NCBI GenBank assembly: GCA_009599575.1
Contig: VWND01000076.1
Coordinates: 124,001 to 188,000 of the forward strand
Direction: 5' to 3'
Source: Blumeriella jaapii
Lineage: Eukaryota > Ascomycota > Leotiomycetes > Helotiales > Drepanopezizaceae
Length of the DNA: 64,000 bases
Below, piece after piece: positions 46,883-58,123 of the stretch; position 1 is the stretch's first letter; every line of letters begins with the position of its first letter. The notes beneath the pieces were generated by a model that saw nothing but the letters and a program-made list of their open reading frames with translations, was not told where the DNA came from and searched no databases. The position numbers and the translations under genes were made by a program.

Positions 46883-47554
46883 CCCGTTCGCGCGAAAGGT
46901 GAAAACTGGGTGGGGGAGAGGGATTCACGCGTGGAAAGAATGAGCATGGGAGAACGGCTCGGCGTTCGGTGTTGCTTGTTCACTGGAACTAATTCGAAAA
47001 GAAGGTCACCGATCGGGAGCGCGAGAGGGACTTGGACGAGCTAGGTTGGGGTATACATGTAATATTGATGTATGAGAAGAGAAAGAGAGAGAGGCTCAAC
47101 TGAAGACTCGCCTGCCTACAACGTTCTGCGTCAAGTGGAGACTGCCTGATGCGATTTTTTCGTTCATGATTTATCGGTTTATCTTGGGTGAGGCTCCTAG
47201 CAGGTTATTTGATTTCTGAGCTGGAAGAGAGTTTTGGTTGCCAGGTAATTTTTTTTTTTTTTTTGCATGAAGCCTTTTCAATTGATGCCGTTTCGCTAAC
47301 GTACTTCGTTATACGTGCCCAGGAGCTGCCCGTCAAGCGACACTATCCTTCAATGCCTTACTATCCAGCAATCTGGGGGATATCCTAGCACTGCCCCTAC
47401 TACCCTGCATTTTGCTCCAAATTCGCAGCTCCTCCTGCAATGCTTCTGGTATGACCAACCAATTAATCCAAGAGTGCAACCAACCAAATATCAGTCAAAG
47501 CTGTTTCCAAGAATCGCCGTACTCCACACTTATATGTGCAACCCCCAATCTACA
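46883..47554. other. Convergent intergenic, no gene seen
   Basis: Two 3' UTRs should meet here. A run of about 15 T lies near 47250-47264. Nothing else is recognisable. Confidence 0.55.
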
Positions 47555-49670
47555 TTATTGGTCCTGATTTGGCGGTGATTCTTTCTTACACTTCCAGAAC
47601 TTGAATTTCTTGCGTCCTTTCTGTGATTTGGAGTCGTTCTCTTGCTGGTTCACATCTGGAATTAACGGGTGGATTTCTCTGTCCATGCTGTAGTCTCGAT
47701 TGTACATTCCGGAATAGCGCAGAGTCTCTCCCGGCATCACGTTACGGGCAGTATCTGGACGTTGTTGCGAGTGCGGACTGTAGGATACGGGAGGCGGACG
47801 AAGCGTGATGGCTCCAAGACTGTGGCGGCTGACGTGACTCGCCGCACTGGTTGGCCGATGATCGTAGACGCTGATTGAGCGTGGAGTGTAGGCTCTTGGC
47901 TCTCTCGCTTGTGCATGGCCTCGCAGACCGGGAGAATTGATCATCCTACGAGCATTGATCTGTCCCGGCACATAGAAGCGAGTAGTGTGGGGGACGCCCT
48001 CAATAGATTCGAACCCGCTGTCGCTTCTCTGCAGTGAAGAGTTATGATGGGTCAATTCTTCCGCTTTTACGACTGCCATCGCCTCGTCGAAGTTTTGGAC
48101 AAAGACCTCTTTGAAGAAAGAAAGCAGAGCATCTACGTCGGCAATCGTAGTCATGGCTCCCAAGCTTGCTCTGACAACACCCATGGGCTTGCCATTGATC
48201 AGCTCAACATGGTGGTCTCCACAACGATGTCCTGCAGACCAGGCACGCTTGAACTGCCAGGGCTCCATGTGAAGGTAGCTCGCAACCCCACCAGCGTTGC
48301 ATAGACCGCCAGATCGAAGATAGATCCCGTGGTCATTGGCTTTGTGCTCTACCTCTGCGTGGCCTATGTAAGTTCCGTCGGCCTTCATAACGTTGAAAGC
48401 TATAGCGGCTCCTTGCGTGGTAGCGTCGCCAAAAGCCGAACTTGCCGGGTCATGGTAGATCGTGAAGAGAGGATTGCCGTTGTAGTGTGTGAGCCTCTTC
48501 ATGCCATGGTAAAGCCGATAGGTGAGGAAACAGGTATGTTGAGAAATGCTTGTCATGCTACCGTAGAGCCTGTAGTGTACTTTGAGCGCACAACCCAGCG
48601 CGATGATGTTGTGGAAGGGAAGGGTGCCATCTTCAAGTCCATCGTGCAGGGTATGGTCTCTGCGCTGCACGGTTGCCTCGTGGATGACAGTCAATCCATT
48701 GATCTTCAGAAAAGTTAGTCTCCGAGTCCCTGGGATAGAAGCAATATCTCTTGCCAGATATGGACATTCAAGGCGTGTTGCTGAAGGGAAAGATGGTAGA
48801 CGTACCGTGCCGCCACCAAAGTACTTTCTCCACTTCATGATATGACCGGAGTCCATGCGGATGATGAGAGCGCCAAGGTCTGGAAAACCGAAAATCTTGT
48901 AGAATGACACGGCGGTAAAGTCTGGTGCCGTGTCTGGGTCGCTGAGATCAAGTTGAGATGTCATGGCCAATGCGGCAGCGTCTAGTAGAGTGTAGGTATT
49001 CTGATGCGACGGTAGCTTCGAATGCCGGAGTCTCTTGGCCCACCCCAATGGAAGTCGCCGTCCTGTCATGTTTGATTGTCCTGGGTATGCAAAGAGCGCG
49101 GGTAAGCCCTCGCTATTGTGTGTTCTCCCAGTAGGGCCCACTTGACCATTCAAGAAATCTTCGACCTCGTCATCGTTGATGAAACAGTAATGGTTTCCGT
49201 TGGTCAGTTCGCGAACTCCTACAAGACTGGTGTGCGCATCCTTGTGGTAGCCGTACCAGAACGAAGGCGCGCGGGGATTGCTGGCGGCGAGGTCGTGGAA
49301 ACCCTCTCCTACCAGCTTGATGGCTGCAGTTGCGCTTGCGGTGAAGACGAGGTCGAAATGCTTAGGATCTGCGCCAAAGAACGCAAGCGCTCGGAGGCGG
49401 ATGTCGTCTATCTGGTTTCCTGAGAGCATAGCGGGATCAGAGCCCGAGTGAGGATTGCCGTAGAGATTTCCCATCATGTTATGAGCGAACTCTTCAATGA
49501 GCGACTTGGCATAGATTGTGGTGCCGCCATGATCGAGATAGACTTTTCCTGCTGCGGATAAGTATCAATTTCTTCCTCGGAGGGCTGAAGGGAGAATGTG
49601 AGGAAGGCCAACCCTTCAGCATTGGGTACTCCGTCTCACGAAACAACTCAATGCTATCGTTGTAAGACAT
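47555..49670 (-). CDS. Molybdenum cofactor sulfurase-like class V aminotransferase, no MOSC domain
   Basis: PLP-dependent cysteine-desulfurase domain related to HxB/MOCOS, which sulfurates Moco for xanthine dehydrogenase-type enzymes. Three exons (49670-49613, 49551-48806, 48703-47555) give 650 aa. Visible motifs are YLDHGGTTIYAKS, NLYGNPHSGSDPA, the PLP-lysine segment AVSFYKIFGFPDLGALI, YFGGGT, and the conserved cysteine in YLRSGGLCNAGG. The intron at 48704-48805 is 102 nt, a multiple of three without stops, so a naive frame would wrongly keep 34 residues in YFGGGT/INGLTVIHE. Its GTACGT donor and CTAAC branch point argue for splicing. The C-terminal 130 residues are Arg/Ser-rich and show no MOSC domain, unlike Aspergillus HxB. 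The first intron uses a weak GTTGGC donor; an upstream ATG at 49826 is an alternative start. Confidence 0.85.
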
Positions 49671-50494
49671 TCTCAGCACCACCCACAACAGGAACGTCGC
49701 AGAAAATATAGTGGCCGCTAAGTGGATCGCGATACCAGGCCTGACCAGGCCAGACCAGCAACTTCCGGCGATTGAAAATGTTGGGCAGTCGCGTAGGATG
49801 GATGGGAAGTCGTCGTTGCTGTTCATCGAGAGAGAACTGAGAGAACTGAGAGAGAACTGAGAGAGAAGTCAAATACTTTAGAATTGAGGCGATTCGGAGC
49901 GGAAGAACCTTCGAGGGCTGCTCCGGTGGAAGGAGCGGAGCGACTCTGCCAGCGGAATCGGCTCTCAGGTGGGTCTTGCCGATATTCGGCTGGAAGATGA
50001 CAGGATGGAGCCGTTGGGCCCAAGAAGAACATCAAGTGACGATGACAACAACAGAGGTCGGAAGACGTTGGTGGTTGCGTGGCCGTGGAACCGGTGCTGA
50101 GTGACTGGTTCTACATCAGAAGACGAGAGGTTGCGAGGCAACCAACAGGGCCCGACCTAGTGATGCCTACGGAAAAGCAGCGCCAGGACACGAACAAGGG
50201 ATCGAGAAGCAATGCAAAAGCGCGAGCTCGATGAGGATACAACGGAGCGAGCAAACAACAACCGAGAGATGCCACTCATTCACATCATGGCGGCGCATGG
50301 GACAGTCGGGCCACGGGAGAGACGAAAGGAGCCTCGGTCACAGAGACGGCTACCATCTCATCATGGTCGTTGCAAGACCCCCCCAGATAGGAGGCGCTGG
50401 AGAGGCGCTAGGAACGGGAAAGGCGTGCTTAGACGACTCAACTTGGGGTCGCCACGCCGTGAAGTGTGTACGCCGTCAGAATGGATGCAAGACG
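49671..50494. other. Intergenic, no gene seen
   Basis: Upstream region of the Moco-sulfurase-like gene, with a short GAGAGAACTGA repeat at 49829-49866. No convincing coding signal. Confidence 0.5.
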
Positions 50495-51145
50495 TCAGCA
50501 ATTCCCACAACATGGGATCTTCAAGGCTTCAAGAGAGAGCTCTCTGCCGTTTCCAACAGCCCAGTCCCTGGGCGCCGTCGTGTTCCCCGGTGTCGATTCG
50601 ACGAAAGAGAAGACACGACCATCGGGCAGGGAGTACCGGTATGGCAAAAATGATACAAAATAATATAGCTCCGGGAGCCTGGCCGTGCTGTGTTCAATAC
50701 GGGCCGTTAACAGATTGACTTGGACGCACAGCCTGCCGAATAGAGGCATGGCTGCCGATCGTGCTCTCCACGACGCTTGTAGAGAATCCGCTGCGATCTC
50801 AACCCTGATTCTGCCAAGCAGATACTCGAGGACGCTGACCGCAGAGAGGCGGGGTGATGGCGAAAGGGCTGCATGAAAGTCTGAGGGCGTTCGTCCCGTC
50901 CCCAGAAACTGGTGATCTGGACAGATGGTGAAGTTGTACATGGGCGTCGTTAAGCGAACGTTGAGTCTCGGCGCGGGAAAGCCGTTGAAAGACGGCTGAA
51001 ATTCCCCCGATAGGGGTACAGGGAGCCATAGAGCGAGCGCTACAGAAGACGCACCTCGCAACCAGAGACAGCATGTGCCGGGTCCGAGTAAACAAAGAAG
51101 CGAGAAATAGCTTGGCACTGCATATGCCAACAGACCCCTTCTCAT
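50495..51145 (-). CDS. Weak hypothetical ORF, 216 aa
   Basis: The frame starts MRRGLLAYAVPSYFSLLCLL, which could be a signal peptide or a membrane segment, and ends LKIPCCGNC. There is no recognised domain, and codon bias is weaker than in neighbouring genes. A GTGCGT donor-like site lies after about 31 codons. An overlapping plus-strand frame (50212-50718) is equally unconvincing. Listed because its length exceeds chance expectation only modestly; it may be noncoding. Confidence 0.2.
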   Translation of the reverse strand: MRRGLLAYAVPSYFSLLCLLGPGTCCLWLRGASSVALALWLPVPLSGEFQPSFNGFPAPRLNVRLTTPMYNFTICPDHQFLGTGRTPSDFHAALSPSPRLSAVSVLEYLLGRIRVEIAADSLQASWRARSAAMPLFGRLCVQVNLLTARIEHSTARLPELYYFVSFLPYRYSLPDGRVFSFVESTPGNTTAPRDWAVGNGRELSLEALKIPCCGNC

Positions 51146-51785
51146 CTCACACGCCGACTTTTTGATCGTGTCTGCACTTCGGTCATGGTTTCTCGAGTTT
51201 GAAGTTTCTCAGGGGTATTTTCTCCCCAGTATCATCCGAAAATTGTTCCCTAGTTCGTTCTAGGTGACAAAGGGAAGAGACCCCCTATTAATCTCGTCGC
51301 ACTGCTGCACGTGCCGTACTGTAGATTGGTTGTGTCCCCATCTATGAAATGGCCATCGAAGCAACCCCAACCTTATACTAAATCATCATTCACACCCTTT
51401 CCCCATCCCACAACTCCTCCATCGCGGGTCGCTATAATACATTCATTATATACCTTTACCACATCTCCTCGAGGTGGCTGTCTCCGTTTTTCTGAAATGG
51501 TCTTATAAAACAATCCCCACGTACAGAAGCAATCCCAAACCTCGGAATCATCAGACCCCTCAGGCCTCTCCCACACGTAACAAGGCACCCTTCCCAACCC
51601 CTCACTTCTCATAATTCTACCATACCCTGGAAGCCCTCCAGATGTACTACATCACAATAAATGATCCAATCGAGCTTTTACTCACGAGATAAAAAAAACC
51701 TCGCTAATTCGATATGTCGCATTCACAAAATTTTTGAAGGTTTGGATAACATTACTATCGGGCTCAGCATATCGAAAACATCCTA
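51146..51785. other. Intergenic, upstream of tRNA
   Basis: AT-rich and stop-rich, no gene seen. It supplies the 5' flank of the tRNA gene. Confidence 0.55.
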
Positions 51786-51874
51786 GCCCGTATAGCTCAA
51801 TGGTAGAGCGCGTCACTAGTACCTTTCATGAGATGTCAATGACGAGGTTGCCGGTTCGATTCCGTCTATGGGCA
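51786..51874 (+). tRNA. tRNA-Thr(AGT) with 17-nt intron
   Basis: Cloverleaf read by hand, 72 nt mature. The acceptor stem is GCCCGTA with TATGGGC plus A73. The D arm is GCTC/GAGC around AATGGTA. The anticodon stem is CGTCA/TGACG with loop CT-AGT-A...A. A 17-nt intron (51822-51838) follows position 37, the standard site. The T arm is GCCGG-TTCGATT-CCGTC, with one C-T mismatch at 50-64. A run of T at 51905-51911 can end Pol III transcription. Confidence 0.85.
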
Positions 51875-53277
51875 TATGTATGTTCAAAAATTTATTTTAA
51901 TTTGTTTTTTTGCTTGGAGAATGAAACATTTCCTTTGTGTTAATTTTTGGGTCGAATTGTGTGTATAAAGTTGTTCGCTTGTGTGTGTGCGTGGCCCGTG
52001 CTTCTTTCAACTGCCTGCTACTGTACATGTACAACACATGCCATGCAGTACGGACTTAGTCCATGATCCAGTGGCCGATCATGTTTTCACGGGAAATGGA
52101 AATGATGCGACGGGAACTATTTTACACTAACTACATGGCGGAATGTCCAAGCGTGTATTTCAAGTCGATGTCGGGGTAAGTAAAGAAACGAAATGGTTTC
52201 AAGCCCAGAATGGAAGGAAGGAAGGAGATGAAGTACTGTCTGTATGTACTTACTTTTTTGTAAGTAACTAAACCCTTTTTTGTAAGTAACTAAACCAACC
52301 AACCCAACCAACTTCAACTAATTGTTCTTTTTGATAGAAGAGAGAGCCAGCCAATCTATATATAGGACTACGGGATCGAGGCGCAGAATCATGTAGAGAA
52401 TTTATGTGCCTTTAAATATGTACGTACATAAGGTACTATATATACTACTACCTACATACAGTACTTACAGTACCGCATTGTACTTACTACCCATGATAAG
52501 AAAGAAAGAAAGAAAGCACTTCCAAAACTGAGTTCATGTATTGAATGTCTCGCCGGACACCTACTGTATGTACTGTACTGTACTGTACTACTTACATGTA
52601 GTGAGTGTACCTTACTCCCTCACTCCCCCTTACTCACCTCCTTTACTCAACTACCTTACTAGTTTATTTACAGTACTTGGGGCGAGAAGAGAGAGAGAGG
52701 AATGAACGTGAATACAATCGCACACCCTGCCTCCTCCAACTATACTTATCATTTTCCCGACCTTTTCCGCTGGCTGGCTGGCTGGCTGGCTAACGGACGC
52801 AGACGCAGACGCAGACGCAGATGGCTTGTGACGAATTCTCTCTCTGGCGTGGGTGTTATTTCATGATTCTTTGCATTACAGCATTACAATATCTATTATA
52901 CGTCTTGGCTCATCTTGGTGTAGGTATCGGCCGCACAGGCACATATACCTTTCTTTCTATACACACATTTCTCATACTCGTAGTGATTCGTGACCTTCTG
53001 CAAAATCTCCTCCATAACAAGGGAAAGCCAAAGGTGGCGAGATCCGTACTCCGTCCGACGCCAGCCCTCCACCCACCACCTGTCCCAAAAAAAAATCTTC
53101 CAAATGTAGCTTCCGCAACGCCATGTCCGCGATGATCGGTCCAAGAAGATCCGTGATGCCGTTAGCTAGCCCCATGCCCATTAGTCCTATTATATATCTC
53201 ATCAGGTATGGGTATCGTGGCGTGATGTTCTCCCCAGTCTCTTCTCTTCCTCCCCTCCTCCCAATTGCGTTCTCTGC
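51875..53277. other. Intergenic with short repeats
   Basis: Contains a direct repeat of TTTTTTGTAAGTAACTAAACC at 52254-52295, AAAG runs (52500-52516), TACTGTAC clusters (52560-52590), a GGCT run (52770-52790) and an ACGCAG hexamer run (52797-52820). No gene seen. The right end includes the 3' region of the next minus-strand gene. Confidence 0.55.
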
Positions 53278-53714
53278 TCACGAGGTCTTCCCGGGACCCT
53301 TGGTAAACCACCATCCCACTATCGCGCCGACGATGATCATCAGCAGCAGCCACAGCGTCACGACCATGCACACGCATTTGCAACGGCGCTCCTCCCTCCG
53401 CTGCAGCGCCAACCAATCGTCGTCCCTAGTACCCGTTAGCCGCCAGCCCTTCCGTTTCCCCAGCCAACGGCAACGGGGCCAACATACTCGGGCTTGTCCT
53501 TCAAATCAATCGTGCTCGCACTGCTCGTGCTACCGTGGCTCCCTCGCTCCAAGTCGTCGGCCTCGTAGTCCAGACCGGAGAATCGATGCCAGAACATGGA
53601 ATCCCGCACCCGCGCGGCCGCCGGCGCAGCGACTCCGAGCGAGAGCCGCGCAGAGTGCACCTCTGCGAGAGGAGACGGCCGCTTGACGAAGGGGCCTCGG
53701 CGCGGCTTGCCCAT
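53278..53714 (-). CDS. Small single-span membrane protein, 124 aa
   Basis: Two exons (53714-53488 and 53425-53278) are joined over a 62-nt intron with a GTATGT donor and TAG acceptor after a CTAAC branch point. The product starts MGKPRRGPFVKRPSPLAEVH. It contains SMFWHRFSGLDYEADDLERG, then TIDLKDKPED across the intron. A basic, cysteine-bearing segment follows (RREERRCKCVCM), and one transmembrane helix, VVTLWLLLMIIVGAIVGWWF. It ends TKGPGKTS. The basic-Cys patch directly before the span suggests a cytosolic palmitoylated neck and a tail-anchored or type II topology; that is inference. I do not recognise a named family. The continuous sense across the intron and the clean helix support a real gene. 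Confidence 0.7.
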
Positions 53715-55368
53715 CGCGCGGGTTCGTTCGGAGGAGATGGATGTCCGATGGGGGATTGCGCATGCGCATCTAGAGGATGGGTGTCCTCGATTCCCGCGCG
53801 CGGTGGATTGTGTGGGAGTCTCGGTGTTGCTTTGCTTTGCTTTGCTTTGCTTCGCTCGCCCTCGCTTTCTGGTTTCTCGGTGGAAGGAAACGGGGATGAA
53901 ATAGTCGTGATCGGGGGTGTTTTGTTTACCTTAAGGTACACGCTTAAGGTACACGCTTAAGGTTGCACGCTTAAGGTAAACAAGAAGTGGCCGGCTTGTT
54001 TTCGACGACCGCAGTCAAAGGAGTGATGAGAGGCGGGGATCAGGCCGAGAGCACAGAAAGCAAGAAGGTAAAGTAATCATGTAAAGCACGTGAAGAAGAG
54101 GGGGAGTCAAAGAAAGAGGCAACGATCTGTTGGTTTCGCCGACGCGGCTTTCCTTCTTTCCTCCTCGCAGCAAACAGCAAACAGCAGAGCATGAAGGAAA
54201 GCAGCATCGGCGCAGCAAAGTTATATACCGACAGTCCCGTCCGGTCCCGTCCAGTACGGTCCAGTCCACTGCAGTTCCGTCCAGTCAGTATTGACCTGAC
54301 GACAGCAGACCCCGGGCACGCGCTGCAGGATTCAGCCTGGAAAAGAAGAAGAGAAGAAGAAAAAGGCGCTACCATCATCCCTTGAGCTCCCGCTGTTTGG
54401 CCTCTGCAGCAAAGACCTGTACACATGTAATGCCGTACTCTGGTCTGTACTTGTGCGAAATAATGTTGATTTACGTCCGTGTGATAGTCCATCACAAGGG
54501 GGAGTTCCAAGGGCATAAATCAACAATGAAAAGCCGCATTGCCGAATATCTGCAGTAATACAGTGCTGCAGTGCAATAGAGCCAAGATATACGCACAGAT
54601 GTCAAACTACTGTACTGTGACGTGGTTTCATCCAAGCACTCACTGTACTGTACATACAGAACATACATTACATAGTATCCTGTACTGTGTAGTACACACA
54701 GTGCAGTACTGTCCATTGCTATTACTGTACGAAGCGAAGCGCAAGGCTGTGCCTGTCAAAGAAATCAACAGACGGCTGGGCCTCGTTCCACGGCCGCACG
54801 GAGATTGCGGCGCTCAGGGGTGCCGGCAGAACATGACACTACGGACACACTGGGTACACTACTTGGCGTACACCGTAGCAACATCGTATTGTGCAGTACA
54901 GTAAAGTAAACACATACTTACCGATTACATACTCACATAAGGTACATACTGACATCAAGTTACAGTACTTCTACGTACCACCGAACCACACACCTGACTT
55001 CGACTGCACTTCTTTCCGTTCCTACAGAGCCTCAAAGTCGAAGGATCCAGTGGATCTGTACTGTACTGTACTGTGCTAAAAAAGATCCTCAGCCTCCAGG
55101 CTCCGGTGGATACCTATGTCTCACGACATGCCGCTCCCGTCGTTTGATACTCGTCGACGACACAGGTACGAGGGCTATCTGTCCCAGGAGAGGAAGGGAA
55201 GGGAAGAGAAAAAAAGAGGAGAAGAGAGGCAAAGCAGCCAAAGGAGTACAATCCTCCTCCATCTCCACCAAGCCTCTCAGGCGAATACGATTGCCAATCC
55301 TTCCCCGACCCAGATGCAATAAAGAGCGTCGCGCCTCCTCCCATCTCCTTGCTGTCCTCCCACTCACA
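53715..55368. other. Intergenic with repeat elements
   Basis: Includes a CTTTG pentamer run (53829-53850), a short inverted-repeat-bounded element (53924-53981), GTCC(C/A)GTCC-type repeats (54236-54286), GTAC clusters (54610-54715 and 54895-54905) and the promoter of the DUF3605 gene. No gene seen. Confidence 0.55.
53924..53981. repeat. 58-bp element: 12-bp inverted ends with ACACGCTTAAGGT units inside
   Basis: GTTTACCTTAAG at 53924-53935 and its exact reverse complement CTTAAGGTAAAC at 53970-53981 bound a core of three CTTAAGGT-containing units (ACACGCTTAAGGT, ACACGCTTAAGGT, TGCACGCTTAAGGT). CTTAAG is itself palindromic, so the whole element can fold in several ways. Confidence 0.9.
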
Positions 55369-56311
55369 ATGGGGAGCATCACCCCCTCCTCCTCCTACTC
55401 CTCCTCCTCCAGCTGCGAGGAGGAGAACCTGCCCTACTGGCAAGTCAACGTGCTCCCCTCCTCGCGCGACTCCTCATGCCCGCCCTACCTGCTCAACCTC
55501 AGCGCGAAAGACAAGGCCATCCTCGCGACGCCCGACGCCCACTACCGCGCCGTGCAGTGGCCCGAGGTGCGCGCCATCATCGCGCGCAACGCCCTCGCCG
55601 CCTTCCAGCGCCTGCCCTCCGACCTCCGCCGCTACCTGGCCTACAACCACGAGCTGAGCCGGCGGTACGGCAGCGTCATGGATTTCGTGCTGCGCGAGCG
55701 CCTGGGCTGGGAGGTGCCCGTCGTGGCCGGGGGCGAGCGGCCCTTCGAGTGCGAGGCCGACGTGAAGGTGCTGTGGAATGATTGGCCGTATGGGATTGAT
55801 CGGAAGATTGTGCACCTGTACGTTCTGCTTGACGGGGCCCGCTTGCCGCCTCATGCGCGTGTCTGGCTCGGAGCTGTTCGCTTGGGGCCGGACGGAGGGG
55901 GCGCGCGGTTTGCTGGGGGACGGCGCGAGAGATGGAATGGCTGACTTGGTCCTGCTCTAGGGTGGTCTGGCTGAAATTCGAGCTGGAAGACGATCCGGAG
56001 ACCGACGATCTCACTAGCGAGACGAGAGCCCTCCTCGAAGCCTTCGTCCAGAGGACTTTCGCCGACGTCGTCGGGAGTCAAAACGTGAGCCCGGCCGTGC
56101 TGGTCTGCTCCCCAACCCGCGAGACGATGCTGACCAAAGGCAGGTCATCTGGTTCAGGAACTGGCGCGTCTTGAAGTCGATCCATTCCGTCGAGCACTTC
56201 CATGTCATGCTCTACGACCCGGATCCGGGCTTTGTCCGGAAGATCACCAACGGGGACGTCCCCCTGAGCCAGAAGGTACGAGACGTCAGTGGCAGAATGC
56301 CGATGTTGTAG
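55369..56311 (+). CDS. DUF3605 family protein (N-acetylglucosamine-induced protein 1-like)
   Basis: Three exons (55369-55817, 55961-56084, 56144-56311) give 246 aa; introns are 143 and 59 nt. The family pattern is plain: PYWQVNVLPSSRDSSCPPYL, LSAKDKAILATPDAHY and QWPEVRAIIARNAL. It then continues LRRYLAYNHELSRRYGSVMD, VLWNDWPYGIDRKIVHL, VVWLKFELEDDPETDDLT and VIWFRNWRVLKSIHSVEHFH, ending MLYDPDPGF. Members are fungal; one was reported as induced by N-acetylglucosamine, but the biochemical role is unknown to me. A Ser-rich N-terminus precedes the domain. The last 12 residues after SQK could instead be removed by a further intron at GTACGAG. The gene converges on the histone deacetylase 340 bp away. 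Confidence 0.85.
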
Positions 56312-56650
56312 AGCTAGACGGCACGGCACGCCGAGCACATGGAACCGGCGTCGAGAAAATCGGGTTAGAGGCGCTGTCATGTAGATGGGAACGCCAGTGG
56401 GATGGCTCCCAACGGCAGCGATCAGATTCGTACAGGAACTAGATTGCGCATGAGACGAGGCGAACAGGGCGGCGCTTGCCAAGCATAGCATGTCTTGATA
56501 TTCAGTGTAGTGGTATCATTCTACCTAAGTAGTAGCTCGTAGCTTTCCATCCGCAACGAGCCCATTTTGCCTCCCGAACGCCTCGCTTTGTGGTATTATG
56601 GTACAGTACAGTACAATACAATACAATACAGAACAGACCGTTCCCGGTTT

Positions 56651-58123
56651 TCAGAATTCCATCGGCACGCCTAGGCCCTCTTCCCTATCGCGCCTGAGGC
56701 GCTCGTGCTCTTCCTGCTCTAGTGTCTCCTGCCTCTCCCTGATCTCATCGTCCTTGGATTCCTTGATGCCGCACAGATCCGGCGGTATGTTCTGGAGTTG
56801 CACGCTTGGGGCAGCTCCAACAAATCTCAGTTGCTCCGTAATCGAGCTTATGATCTCGCGGACTTTTTTGTCCGTGTTCTTGTTGGGACGAGGATCTCCG
56901 AGAACCTGGTCCAGGGTAGGGAAGATTGTCTCGTCGCGAAAATGAGAGCGGTAGGGCGTGTGTAGAGGGATGATGGCATTGGGGTTGAGATCGCACCCGA
57001 TCGCAATGCTCGTTTCGTTCGTCCATGCTCTCGCTACATTTCTCGGGGTGTAGCCACCGCCACCTACCAGCAGGAGAGGGACGTTCAAGCTCTTGCAAAA
57101 CTTGATGCAATCTCCGTGGCCCTCGACTTGGACGTTGAATCGCCCCAGCCGATCACCCGCCAGCGAATCAGCACCGCACTGAAGAACGATTGCCTCGGGA
57201 CGGAACTTATTCATGCACTCCTGCACAACAGTCTTGAAAATATGAAGATACTGCTCGTCGTCAATTCCGTCTAGAAGAGGGACATTGATCGCGTGGTGAG
57301 CCCCTGGATTGCGTTCATCCTTTGGACCGGTTCGATCAAGATCGCCAGTTCCCGGGAAGAAATTGAAGCCCTCAAATTTGTGAATCGAAAGTGTCAGCAC
57401 CCGGTCGGTAGACCAAAACGCTTCCTCCACACCGTCTCCGTGATGAAGGTCGATATCAATGTACAAAACCCTTTGGAATGTACGAAGCAATTGTAATATT
57501 GCAAGGGTGATGTCGTTGACGTAGCAAAAGCCCGAAGCCTCGGCTTTTTTAGCGTGATGCAACCCGCCGGACCAGTTAATGGCAATATCAGACTCCTTGT
57601 TGCAAAGTTTGCGGGCTGCATCAATCGAAGCCCCCGCGTACATGGAGCAGTAGTTGAAAAGGCCATCAAAAATTGGGCAATCGGTTCCACCAAGATTGAA
57701 ATCCTTGGGCGTGTCATCATCGGGTAAGACTACCTTCGCTGTCTTGAGATAATCCAGGTAATCCTCGCTGTGGAAGTCCTCCAATTCCTCTCGGGTGGCT
57801 TGGCGCGATACGTAGGTCTCCATTGCTGCGTGCATACCATACGACATGACCAGACTCTTCGACAGGGTCAGACGCCAGGGTTTCATGGGATGGGAATGTC
57901 CGAAGTGATGCTTCTCGATCTCGGGGTTTGAGTGCCAGGACACCTTGTACCCTTTCGGCTTTACGATCCCATTCTCTTCTATTTGCTGTCTCACCTTCGC
58001 CAGAAGATTTGCATTGTGACGGTCCCCATTTTGGTTGAGTGGCTCCCAGTATTCTTGCACAATGCTGTTCGATGAGATAACCATGATCATGTAAAGCAGC
58101 GCCTTTTCGTTCAAGACGACCAA
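56651..58123 (-). CDS. hos2: Class I histone deacetylase, Hos2/HosA type
   Basis: Zinc-dependent lysine deacetylase; Hos2 orthologues act in the Set3 complex on transcribed genes. The uninterrupted frame gives 490 aa. Family motifs in order are HFGHSHPMKPWRLTLSKSL, DFHSEDYLDYL, GGTDCPIFDGLF, INWSGGLHHAKKAEASGFC and IDIDLHHGDGVEEAFW. They continue with HKFEGFNFFPGTGD, QCGADSLAGDRLG and LVGGGGYTPRNVARAW. All expected zinc and charge-relay residues (HH, D-x-H, D) are present. FHSEDY and DCPIF favour Hos2 over Rpd3. The first 48 residues (MVVLNEKALLYMIMVISSNS...) do not resemble the usual N-terminus, so the true start or a 5' intron is uncertain; conserved sequence begins near NGIVKPKGYKVSWHS. 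It is divergent to the ING gene. Confidence 0.93.
   Translation of the reverse strand: MVVLNEKALLYMIMVISSNSIVQEYWEPLNQNGDRHNANLLAKVRQQIEENGIVKPKGYKVSWHSNPEIEKHHFGHSHPMKPWRLTLSKSLVMSYGMHAAMETYVSRQATREELEDFHSEDYLDYLKTAKVVLPDDDTPKDFNLGGTDCPIFDGLFNYCSMYAGASIDAARKLCNKESDIAINWSGGLHHAKKAEASGFCYVNDITLAILQLLRTFQRVLYIDIDLHHGDGVEEAFWSTDRVLTLSIHKFEGFNFFPGTGDLDRTGPKDERNPGAHHAINVPLLDGIDDEQYLHIFKTVVQECMNKFRPEAIVLQCGADSLAGDRLGRFNVQVEGHGDCIKFCKSLNVPLLLVGGGGYTPRNVARAWTNETSIAIGCDLNPNAIIPLHTPYRSHFRDETIFPTLDQVLGDPRPNKNTDKKVREIISSITEQLRFVGAAPSVQLQNIPPDLCGIKESKDDEIRERQETLEQEEHERLRRDREEGLGVPMEF

Noticed and set aside
18727..49670. Nitrogen-assimilation cluster joining the nitrate transporter and the Moco-sulfurase-like gene
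   Set aside because: They are 27 kb apart with many unrelated genes between, nitrate reductase does not need Moco sulfuration, and no reductase gene is present.
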